From Candidatus Nanoarchaeia archaeon (lineage in GTDB: Archaea; Nanobdellota; Nanobdellia; Woesearchaeales; WJIZ01), in contig JANQND010000023.1 of the NCBI GenBank assembly GCA_028279765.1, positions 1-51,351 of the forward strand: a DNA stretch of 51,351 nt, written 5' to 3'. Positions 1 to 7,228 of the stretch are shown one piece after another. The position numbers and the translations under genes are program-made. Below the pieces are notes generated by a model that did no database searches, had not been told where the DNA came from, and was given only the letters and a program-made list of their open reading frames with translations. Numbering within the stretch: position 1 is the stretch's first letter; each line of letters begins with the position of its first letter.

Positions 1-1
1 G

Positions 2-130
<129 letters not shown>

Positions 131-188
131 GCTACTTGTGCGACTTTAGCAGAAAAAAGTAAATTCACTTTATTTTCAGGATAATTAC

Positions 189-221
189 TCCTGTGAAACA
201 GGATAGGAAAGCATTTTATAT
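189..221 (+). promoter_or_regulatory. Small hairpin and TATA box before the M50 protease gene
   Basis: A short hairpin, TCCTG/CAGGA with a 5-base loop, lies at 189-203. A TATA-like TTTTATAT follows at 214-221, about 25 bases before the ATG at 242. The spacing fits a leaderless transcript. The hairpin is short, and a terminator role for the upstream asd gene is only a possibility. Confidence 0.45.
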
Positions 222-241
222 GTGATAACGTTACTAGAACC

Positions 242-871
242 ATGAAATATATTCATACAACTGATGAGAGAAACAAGGTCCATTTTGGATCCATTTCCTT
301 TTCAGAAAAAGAGATTCGGGATATTATTAAGTCCTGGCTTGCGATTAGCTTAGCCTTTGCATTGATCATTTCCGGTGTTGGATCCGGGTTATTTGCTGCG
401 TTTGTGCTGTCTGCATTAACCGTTGGCGTGGGCTTTATTGCGCACGAGCTCGGTCATAAGGTGCTGGCGCAAAAATATGGTGCCTGGGCAGAGTTTCGGG
501 CGTGGGATCAGATGCTTTTGTTTGCTATTGTTTTAGCATTGCTATTTGGCGTAGTGTTTGCAGCTCCCGGTGCAGTGATGATTATGGGCAGAACGATCGG
601 TAAGTCCCGCTATGGAAAGATTGCCGCTGCAGGCCCTATTATGAGCTATGTGGTTGCACTGGTGTTTTTGGGGATTTCATTAGTTTTTGCTGATGGGTTA
701 TTTGCCCTTATTGGGCAGTATGGTTTCATGATTAATACCTGGCTTGGGCTGTTTAATATGATCCCCTTTGCCATGCTGGATGGCAAGAAAATCTGGGATT
801 GGGATAAGAGAGTGTTTTGGCTGCTTGTTGGCGTTGGGGGTGTGCTGATGGGTGTGCAGGGTATCGTTTGA
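242..871 (+). CDS. Site-2-protease-like M50 membrane metalloprotease
   Basis: A 209-residue membrane protein with the zinc-protease motif HELGH at residues 68-72, inside a hydrophobic segment, and a second conserved block LDGKKIWDWD near residue 180. That block matches the LDG motif that supplies the third metal ligand in intramembrane M50 proteases. Four to six membrane segments are visible. Family members cleave transmembrane substrates such as anti-sigma factors or signal-peptide remnants; the substrate here is unknown. No PDZ or CBS domain is attached, so this is a minimal form. The ATG start fits the TATA box about 25 bases upstream. The catalytic residues look intact. Confidence 0.85.
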   Translation: MKYIHTTDERNKVHFGSISFSEKEIRDIIKSWLAISLAFALIISGVGSGLFAAFVLSALTVGVGFIAHELGHKVLAQKYGAWAEFRAWDQMLLFAIVLALLFGVVFAAPGAVMIMGRTIGKSRYGKIAAAGPIMSYVVALVFLGISLVFADGLFALIGQYGFMINTWLGLFNMIPFAMLDGKKIWDWDKRVFWLLVGVGGVLMGVQGIV

Positions 872-906
872 GCTACTTCCATTGATGGAGTTTAAAAAAC
901 AATACC

Positions 907-916
907 TTTATAAATA
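907..916 (+). promoter_or_regulatory. TATA-like box beside an uncertain start codon
   Basis: TTTATAAATA ends three bases before the TTG at 919. If it is the promoter, transcription would begin near 935-942, inside the assigned reading frame, which argues for a start codon further downstream. Confidence 0.35.
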
Positions 917-918
917 TT

Positions 919-2295
919 TTGCTACTTACAGATAGTAAATTCATTAGAGAGAGTAATAGACTAGATGACTTGAAGAGATGTTGCATATTGGACAAACCAC
1001 AAATACCAGAGGAAATTGAAAATATTGCCTATCTTTACTTATCAGAAAAGAATACGATTTCTCATGACGAGGCAAAAGATCGATTCGAATTAGCCTTTGT
1101 CCATGATCATGATGATCCGCAGGGAAAGCATGGCAGGGTCTATATCTTGCAGGCCGATGACCCTCAATCCACAAACCGAACAAATTTTGTAGTGAAGAAA
1201 AATAGGGCAGACTCCCCTGAAGAGAGAATAGCCATCACTGAGATAGAGCATATCATTCTTGGAGCTCTCAAAAAAGAAGGACTTCCAGTAGTAGATTCCG
1301 AGTACAGAAAAGGAGAGTTCCTAGTCAATAGCTATGTACAGGGAACAGTTGTAGGAGAGTACATTAAAAAACACGGTGACCTCCCCCATCACATTCTTTC
1401 AAACAATATTGATTGTATGTTTTCGATTCAACGGAGCCTTGAGCACCTTATTAATGAAAACAATGGCCCTCTTGGTGAATCTCATAAAACTTTCCTTCAG
1501 GAAAGGCCTGTGAAACTGATTACTACATTGTTCAATGATGTTACTTCCGAAAGAGCTGAGGAAGGATACTATACCTGGCGTGTACTGAGGGAGGCAGGTT
1601 TAGAGGAATCAGAGCTTCTTCTTGAAAGTGATTTCTCTTCGCTATATTCTGGAATCAATGCAACTTTAAGAAATGCACCACAGACTTGGATTAGCTTTGA
1701 TCATTCACATAACCGTATTATTAATCAGCCTGAAAGTGATAATCCAAAGGTTATCCGTTACGATTTCAACCATCTGGAAAGAGGATACTGGGGATTGGAT
1801 CTTGCGTTGGCACTCACTACATTGGGCTTCGAGAATCTTCAGGAAGGGAGCAAGACTATTATCGATTACACGCATCTTGGCATATTAAAAAAGAATTCAT
1901 CGGATCCGGTTCCCGATGGGGTAAGTGATCCGGATTTAACAGAGGTCAAAAGCGCAGTAATTGCCGCAGACAAAAAACTCGCATCTCCTGGCTCTAACTA
2001 TTCTGTTGATCTCGATGGTTTTCTGGGTATTGAGCCGATTAAACAAGATGCTGTTTCAATGTATGCTGCCTACACACATCGAATTTTGTTGAGTGTAATC
2101 AGGAATTATAATCAAGCACGTGAAGGAAATGCGAAAGCTTCAGATCGTCTGGACACTTACTTACAGATGCTTCGCAGAGTAAGTATACAGGGTGCAAAAT
2201 TCCTAAACAACTTTAAGCATGATGACAGTATAATCACAGTACCCTATAGAGATATTAACGAGTTCGCTTCTAGACGATATAGCCTTAAACTTTAA
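919..2295 (+). CDS. Divergent protein-kinase/aminoglycoside-phosphotransferase-fold protein
   Basis: Up to 458 residues. Several features match the kinase/APH fold in order: a glycine turn with GRVY, a lysine strand FVVKK about 15 residues on, a hinge-like FLVNSYVQG, a catalytic-loop-like SFDHSHNRI (compare HGDxHxxN of phosphotransferases), and YDFNHLERG followed by LDLALAL, resembling the metal-binding IDFE...DLA block. The substrate is not predictable. The start is unclear: TTG at 919 sits almost on a TATA-like box, no in-frame ATG occurs in the first 100 codons, and another in-frame TTG lies at 970. The stop overlaps the convergent AbrB-PhoU gene by four bases. The fold call is an inference from motif order. 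Confidence 0.55.
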   Translation: MLLTDSKFIRESNRLDDLKRCCILDKPQIPEEIENIAYLYLSEKNTISHDEAKDRFELAFVHDHDDPQGKHGRVYILQADDPQSTNRTNFVVKKNRADSPEERIAITEIEHIILGALKKEGLPVVDSEYRKGEFLVNSYVQGTVVGEYIKKHGDLPHHILSNNIDCMFSIQRSLEHLINENNGPLGESHKTFLQERPVKLITTLFNDVTSERAEEGYYTWRVLREAGLEESELLLESDFSSLYSGINATLRNAPQTWISFDHSHNRIINQPESDNPKVIRYDFNHLERGYWGLDLALALTTLGFENLQEGSKTIIDYTHLGILKKNSSDPVPDGVSDPDLTEVKSAVIAADKKLASPGSNYSVDLDGFLGIEPIKQDAVSMYAAYTHRILLSVIRNYNQAREGNAKASDRLDTYLQMLRRVSIQGAKFLNNFKHDDSIITVPYRDINEFASRRYSLKL

Positions 2296-3188
2296 TAGTG
2301 AATTTCCTTAGATATGTGACTTATTTTGTTAATTATATTGTGGTAGAAACTGAGTACTACTCCGTCATTTTCTGGTTTCTGTAGCAACTCAACAATTCTC
2401 CTCGACAAGTCTTTTACGCCTTTATTAAAATCAAAGAGCGCATCACTATCAAAATTATGAAATAGATCGTTAGTTTTTCTAAAATACTTTAAGCAATCCT
2501 GTGCTACTTTGATAGTACTTTTGCTAACTTTGAGTTTTCGAGATGATACGTGAGTGCAAATGTCTCTCAGTTCATCAACAATCTCTTCAATGAGCAAAAT
2601 AGTGTAGTATATTGAATTAGTCTTGTTTGAATCATGATATCCTTTTTTGTTGAGAATCCTTAGACAAAAATACGATAGCTTGTTGTTTGTTACTTCTAGA
2701 TTTTTAAGATTATCTAGCTTCAAGTAGTCGCTTTCGGAAAGCCCGCTTGAGAGGTCTTCCATCATGGATATTGTCGAGACAAATATTCTCCGAATAATGA
2801 CATCGAGATCATTATCCAATTCAGTTGCAACACTTTTTATGGTACAATAATTTGCTCCTTGTTGAATAATTTCATAGCCCATTAGAAGTTGAACTTCGTC
2901 CGAAACCAGATCAAAAACTTTCGGATCTTTATAGTTTACTTTTAGCTCAGTATATCCCTGAATATAGGGGGAAAATAACAACCTTCTTAAGAATCGTGAC
3001 GGGTTATCGATTTGTAGTTCAAGGGCTTTCTCCTTTGCTGATGTAGATAGCGAACTGATAATGAGTTCCTGTCCGGACTCCTCCACATCAACTTCATCAC
3101 CCTTCTTTATCCCGTACTTGATGGCCCATTTTCTTGGCAAACTAATTAGCTGCGTTGAATCTGCAATTTGGATAACTTTTCTTCTCAT
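2292..3188 (-). CDS. AbrB-PhoU family phosphate-uptake regulator
   Basis: 298 residues. Residues 3-45 form a SpoVT/AbrB-type DNA-binding hairpin (LISLPRKWAIKYGIKKGDEV), followed by helical sequence with PhoU-like spacing from about residue 120 to the end. Archaeal proteins with this arrangement are generally annotated as phosphate-uptake regulators. No phosphate transporter gene is nearby, so the target is open. The ATG at 3188 has the ribosome site AAGGGGGT just upstream and a TATA-like TTTATATTA at about 3216-3224. The gene faces the 30-residue ORF at 3330 across 141 bases that hold both promoters. Confidence 0.75.
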   Translation of the reverse strand: MRRKVIQIADSTQLISLPRKWAIKYGIKKGDEVDVEESGQELIISSLSTSAKEKALELQIDNPSRFLRRLLFSPYIQGYTELKVNYKDPKVFDLVSDEVQLLMGYEIIQQGANYCTIKSVATELDNDLDVIIRRIFVSTISMMEDLSSGLSESDYLKLDNLKNLEVTNNKLSYFCLRILNKKGYHDSNKTNSIYYTILLIEEIVDELRDICTHVSSRKLKVSKSTIKVAQDCLKYFRKTNDLFHNFDSDALFDFNKGVKDLSRRIVELLQKPENDGVVLSFYHNIINKISHISKEIHY

Positions 3189-3329
3189 TTGTACCCCCTT
3201 AATGTACCATAAGGTAATATAAACTTATATATAAAGATTTCTTTTTTTATAATACTTATAAATTTTAAGAAGAAATTATATAAAGTACCCTCTATTCCTA
3301 GATACTGAAAGATAGTGAGGTGGTTTACA
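3189..3329. promoter_or_regulatory. Divergent promoter region with short GTACC motifs
   Basis: Two promoters point away from each other. For the minus-strand regulator there is a ribosome site at about 3191-3199 and a TATA box near 3220. For the plus-strand small ORF there is AAATTATATAAAG at about 3273-3285 and GAGGTGG near 3317-3323. GTACC occurs at 3191, 3204 and 3285, and the 12-base imperfect palindrome TACCATAAGGTA lies at 3205-3216, near the expected start of the regulator transcript. It could be an autoregulatory site, but the motif is short and one copy overlaps the ribosome site. Confidence 0.45.
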
Positions 3330-3422
3330 ATGAAGAAACTGAAAAATAATACGAAAGATACAATGAAAACAGATGACTTTGAGCTTAGCTATGATGATGC
3401 CCCTATGCTTTCCCTGAAGTAA
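3330..3422 (+). CDS. Putative 30-residue charged peptide
   Basis: An ATG-started reading frame of 30 codons with a good ribosome site (GAGGTGG, about seven bases before the ATG) and a TATA box about 50 bases upstream. The product starts MKKLKNNTKDTMK and continues with an acidic part ending DDAPMLSLK. It has no hydrophobic segment. The stop lies two bases before the end of the convergent aIF2-gamma gene. Nothing in the sequence identifies a function. Support comes from the promoter, ribosome site and lack of competing frames; comparison with relatives would decide whether it is translated. Confidence 0.5.
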   Translation: MKKLKNNTKDTMKTDDFELSYDDAPMLSLK

Positions 3423-3424
3423 AT

Positions 3425-4720
3425 TTATTTTTCTTGAATTATTCCATATCCGATTAACCGGAACCGGTTGCCGAGCATTCGGGAAATAGTAATTCTCGAT
3501 CCAATGGCAGCGCACACAGGAAGCTTGAGTTTACAGAGAATTTTATCCTTCTTAAGTTCAGTGACTACCCCTACGGTAGATGCAGAATTCACGTTCATCA
3601 TGAGTGCTTCGCCTTTCTTGATAGGCTCTACAGCCTCATTCTTTGCTGTCCCCACTGCTCTTGCAAGCAGATGAACCTCCAGGCTTAAGTCATAATGAAC
3701 AGGAGGAAGCTTTCCCGGGATCCCTATCACAGATCCGGTCAGCTTGTCTGATTTTACGACGGAAGGATCAAGAAGAGTCATAATGCCTGTAGATCCTCCG
3801 GGCTTTGCAGCAGAAATGGCCTTTGTTCCTGATTTTAACCCGACGATAGATGCCTTCAGCGGCTGGAATATCTTTTGATTCTTCTCTACCACTTCATGGC
3901 CGGGACGTATCTCTATGTCCATCCCTTCTTTGAGTTCTCCCTCAATGAGGGACCCGCCAAGTACTCCTCCTACCAGGGAACCTACTTTTGAGCCTGGCTT
4001 ATTGATGTCAAAACTTCTTGCAACTAAGAACTGAGGATCCCTGGAACTGTCTCTCTGAGGGGTTGGAATTATTTTTTCTATGGTTCCAATTAATGCTGAA
4101 ATTCCCACATTGTGCTGTGCGGAAATAGGAATAATCGGTGCATTCTCGTAGGGAGTTCCCTTTAAGAATTCTTTAATTTGCTCGTGATTCTTGACTGCCT
4201 CTTCCTCTGAGACAAGATCAATTTTGTTTTGCACAACAATGATATTCTTAATGCCAACAATCTCCAGGGCCTGCAAATGTTCCCGCGTTTGAGGCTGCGG
4301 GCATTTTTCGCTTGCTGCAATAAGAAGAAGCGCCCCATCCATGATGGTTGCCCCTGCAAGCATCGTTGCCATAAGTGATTCGTGGCCAGGTGCATCAACA
4401 AAGCTTACTTTTCTCAATAAGGTTGCATCTTTTTGCTCTTCTGTAGTAAATGACCCATCTTTAAGCTGATAGAAACTGGTGTTTGCGTATCCCAGCCGGA
4501 TAGTGATTCCCCGCTTGATTTCTTCAGAGTGCGTATCTCCCCACTTTCCGGATAATCGCTCTAAGAGGGTTGTTTTTCCATGGTCAACATGGCCCACCAT
4601 GCCGATGTTTACTTCCGGCTGAATCTCATCCCCTGCAGGTTTCGCTTTTTTTGCAGTTTTTTTTGCTGTGCCTGTCTCTTTTTCAGAAGTCTTCTTTGCT
4701 TGTTTCTTTTTGGCACTCAT
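3425..4720 (-). CDS. eif2g: Translation initiation factor aIF2 subunit gamma
   Basis: 431 residues. The GTPase motifs are clear: GHVDHGKT at residues 43-50, DAPGHE near 110, and NKIDL near 163, followed by two beta-barrel domains ending in RLIGYGIIQ. The protein binds GTP and initiator Met-tRNA within the aIF2 heterotrimer. An extra N-terminal tail of about 35 residues is rich in Lys, Ala and Thr. The zinc-knuckle cysteines that most archaeal members carry between the G1 and G3 motifs are missing here: that stretch reads QLKDGSFTTEEQKDATLLRK. The gene follows S6e by 46 bases on the same strand, probably as one operon. aIF2 alpha and beta are not in the window. Confidence 0.97.
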   Translation of the reverse strand: MSAKKKQAKKTSEKETGTAKKTAKKAKPAGDEIQPEVNIGMVGHVDHGKTTLLERLSGKWGDTHSEEIKRGITIRLGYANTSFYQLKDGSFTTEEQKDATLLRKVSFVDAPGHESLMATMLAGATIMDGALLLIAASEKCPQPQTREHLQALEIVGIKNIIVVQNKIDLVSEEEAVKNHEQIKEFLKGTPYENAPIIPISAQHNVGISALIGTIEKIIPTPQRDSSRDPQFLVARSFDINKPGSKVGSLVGGVLGGSLIEGELKEGMDIEIRPGHEVVEKNQKIFQPLKASIVGLKSGTKAISAAKPGGSTGIMTLLDPSVVKSDKLTGSVIGIPGKLPPVHYDLSLEVHLLARAVGTAKNEAVEPIKKGEALMMNVNSASTVGVVTELKKDKILCKLKLPVCAAIGSRITISRMLGNRFRLIGYGIIQEK

Positions 4721-4766
4721 GGTAATAGTAATTGCTCTCTAAAAAAAGATATTGGATAATAAAAAA

Positions 4767-5180
4767 TTATGAGGATGCGTTTTCCTCGGCTTTTTCCTGC
4801 GGTGCAGCAAAGATTTCCTCGAGCTTTTTTGTACCGGTCTTTAGCGGCTTGAGATTAATCTGCGTAATTTTCTCATTGATTTTCTGTCCGCAGACTGTCT
4901 TCCTTTTCTTGGTCCCCTCGTCAAGAGTTTTTCTTAAGCCGACGCCACCGAGAAGGTTCAGTTTTTTTCTTACTCCGAGAATCCCTCTTCGCATAGGAAA
5001 ACCGCAGTTGTCTGAGCCACCGGTGATCTGGAACTCATAGCCGGTCATGCCGAATACTTCGCCTTTTACTTTTTCGCCGATATTCAAGCCCATGAAAGGC
5101 TGTGCTTCTGCATCTTTTACTTCTTTTTGATAGGTCTTGCCTGATGCTGGATCGCTAATGCATACTTTGAAATCAACCAT
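4767..5180 (-). CDS. rps6e: Small-subunit ribosomal protein S6e
   Basis: 137 residues, the usual length for the short archaeal form. Characteristic blocks are VKGEVFGMTGYEFQITGGSD, GFPMRRGI and RKTVCGQKI. The protein belongs to the 30S subunit. Its C-terminal end, after about residue 115, is a variable charged tail. The ribosome site AAGGAGG lies seven bases before the ATG, and a TATA-like TTTTTAAAGG lies further upstream. The order S6e then aIF2-gamma recurs in archaeal genomes and suggests co-expression of translation genes. Confidence 0.97.
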   Translation of the reverse strand: MVDFKVCISDPASGKTYQKEVKDAEAQPFMGLNIGEKVKGEVFGMTGYEFQITGGSDNCGFPMRRGILGVRKKLNLLGGVGLRKTLDEGTKKRKTVCGQKINEKITQINLKPLKTGTKKLEEIFAAPQEKAEENASS

Positions 5181-5282
5181 TGTTTTTCCTCCTTATGAAG
5201 TACTGAAGGAACAGGAATCCCTTTAAAAAGGTTATGTATCAGAAATTAGCTTCACATTCTGAAACCATTGTTGCTGGCAGTA

Positions 5283-6455
5283 TCACCCTTTCAGAACGCT
5301 ACGATCCTTTTTGATCCATCTCTTCAGAACAACCGGGAAAGATAAGGTGGTAATAATAGCCATAGTAACGATCGCAGAATAGACTTCCAGAGGAATTAGC
5401 CCTGCAGATCGGGCGATTTCTGCAACAACCAGCTCGATTGCTCCTCTTGAGTTCATCCCCCATCCTATCAAATGAGTTTGGCTGATGTTTAAGGAAGTAA
5501 AAGGTGTCGCCATGACTGATCCGAGTATTTTCCCGACCATTGCAACCAGAAGCACCATGACCACTAAGGGAAGATTTTGCCATGCGCTGATTGCGTTGAA
5601 GTGCAGCCCGATATTGATGAAGAAGAACGGGATAATAAGGCTGAAGGTCATTACCTGCAGTTCTTTTACAGTCTCTACATGCTCCCATTTTTTGTGTTCT
5701 GAGAGATGAATAATTATTCCGGCAATGAAGGCACCGATTATAGGGCCGAGCCCTAGTTCTTTTGAGAGGACGGCAATAATGATGCCGAAGATAAGAATGA
5801 AGGAAAAGGTGGATACTCTGGAGTGCTCTTCCTCGACTTTCCTGAATACCAGAGGAAAAATGCGATAGACCAGGTAGACAATGCCAACAAAGAGGACCAC
5901 TTTGAAGGGGAAGGAAACAAACGCGGTCACATTTCCGCTTACAAAAAAGAGCACGACAGAGAGTGCAATTACCTCAAAAATATCGTCCAGAATTCCTGCA
6001 CCCAGCATGATCGCTCCTACTTTTGTGTTCAGGGCACGCATATCTAAAAGCACTTTGAGTTTTGTGCCTTCCGCGGTAAGCGAGAGGCAGGCTCCAACGA
6101 CCAAGGCAACAATGTTGTCATACCCTGCCACTTTCATCAGGGCAAATCCCAGGGTAAAGGGAAGAAAAAAGCAGAAGAGTGCGATCACTGTTGCGTCCCT
6201 GCCGGCTTTTCGGAATTTATCCAGATTTAGCTGCAGGCCGGTGAGCAGGAGTAAAAAGATTATTCCCAGGTCAGCAAGAAAGCCGATGTCGTCAATAATG
6301 TTTTTTCCGAAAATAACTCCAAAGAGAGGAAGGCCAAGGAAAATCCCTGCGAGGATCTGGCCAATGACCCGAGGATATTTTATCTTAAAGAAGAACTCTG
6401 AGAATATGTACGATACTGCAAGGATTATTGCGAACGCTGTTAGTACTTCAGCCAT
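5283..6455 (-). CDS. Cation:proton antiporter, CPA2 (KefB/NapA-like) membrane domain
   Basis: 390 residues with about 12 hydrophobic segments. Family features include FSEFFFKIKYPRVIGQILAG at the N-terminus and GPIIGAFIAG and GWGMNSRGAIELV in the core. Proteins of this family exchange Na+ or K+ for H+ across the cytoplasmic membrane and help set pH and ion balance. No cytoplasmic RCK/TrkA-N domain is attached, so regulation, if any, comes from a separate protein. The ATG at 6455 is preferred; a TATA-like TTTATAAAG lies about 45 bases upstream. It is probably a single-gene unit. Ion specificity cannot be told from sequence. Confidence 0.88.
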   Translation of the reverse strand: MAEVLTAFAIILAVSYIFSEFFFKIKYPRVIGQILAGIFLGLPLFGVIFGKNIIDDIGFLADLGIIFLLLLTGLQLNLDKFRKAGRDATVIALFCFFLPFTLGFALMKVAGYDNIVALVVGACLSLTAEGTKLKVLLDMRALNTKVGAIMLGAGILDDIFEVIALSVVLFFVSGNVTAFVSFPFKVVLFVGIVYLVYRIFPLVFRKVEEEHSRVSTFSFILIFGIIIAVLSKELGLGPIIGAFIAGIIIHLSEHKKWEHVETVKELQVMTFSLIIPFFFINIGLHFNAISAWQNLPLVVMVLLVAMVGKILGSVMATPFTSLNISQTHLIGWGMNSRGAIELVVAEIARSAGLIPLEVYSAIVTMAIITTLSFPVVLKRWIKKDRSVLKG

Positions 6456-6523
6456 ACCATCAACTCTTTTTTAGGAAATGAGTTGTTTTCGGTATATGGC
6501 TTTATAAAGATTGGGGTGAGAAT

Positions 6524-7162
6524 TTAGATGGAGTAATTGATAGGGTTAGACTGTGTATAGCATCGAAGATTCGCCTTTCTTGGTTCATTAATTTTCTTTA
6601 GAGCATCGTCCATCTCTTGTAGTACATCCAGAGTAGGGTCAAGAGATTGTGCTGCTTTCATGTAGCTAGCAGCGCGTTGAAGAGCTCGTGAAGGAGTGAT
6701 CTCAGACTGCCTATTGCTACTTTTCAGGTTGCCACGACTGAGAGCAGCCACAGCTTGATTCAAGTATACTTGAGTTTCAGCCTGAACAAAAGTACCCTCT
6801 GGCTCGCCAAGCTGATGATATTTATCCACCCTTTTTGCAAACTCTATTTGTGATAGGGCCTTATGCAATGAGCCATACTCCAACATTGTCGAATCTTCAT
6901 TGAAGTGTGCCTGTAAAGCGATCTCCTTCGCTTTTTTGATGCAATATCCAATAAATTCCAGGGGAATTACAGGGACTTCATGGAATGTAAAAGATTCTCC
7001 AAATGATTTAGGCTGCAGATATAACTCCTGTTCGACAAGGTTTTTTCCATCGTCTTTAACTAGCCTGTTTACCTGCGCATTATCAACGACAATGGATGGA
7101 GCGGTCTCTATAAGCGCATCAAGTGATCCATTGCTTCCAGATAAGTTTTGTGAACTAATCAT
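6524..7162 (-). CDS. Hypothetical helical protein
   Basis: 212 residues with no family I recognise. The N-terminal 75 residues are mixed and polar. Residues of about 75-195 look helical, with a pattern reminiscent of TPR/MIT-like bundles (YCIKKAKEIALQAHF, ALQRAASYMKAAQSLDP), but no canonical TPR consensus is visible. There is no signal peptide or membrane segment, so it is probably cytoplasmic. The ATG at 7162 lies about 27 bases after a TATA-like TTTATAAATA, fitting a leaderless single-gene transcript. Confidence is good that it is a gene and low for any function. Confidence 0.6.
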   Translation of the reverse strand: MISSQNLSGSNGSLDALIETAPSIVVDNAQVNRLVKDDGKNLVEQELYLQPKSFGESFTFHEVPVIPLEFIGYCIKKAKEIALQAHFNEDSTMLEYGSLHKALSQIEFAKRVDKYHQLGEPEGTFVQAETQVYLNQAVAALSRGNLKSSNRQSEITPSRALQRAASYMKAAQSLDPTLDVLQEMDDALKKINEPRKANLRCYTQSNPINYSI

Positions 7163-7228
7163 CCTGCTAGGAAAGTGCTACTAATTATTTATAAATCTTT
7201 CCATTAGTTGTAACTATTTAGTAGTTAA

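Noticed and set aside
3191-3289. Triple GTACC motif as a firm AbrB operator
   Set aside because: The motif is only five bases, one copy is part of the ribosome site, and spacing is irregular; kept only as a possible site.
5881-6474. 197-codon plus-strand frame
   Set aside because: It runs opposite the antiporter gene, whose membrane pattern and family motifs are clear; the antisense frame is low-complexity.
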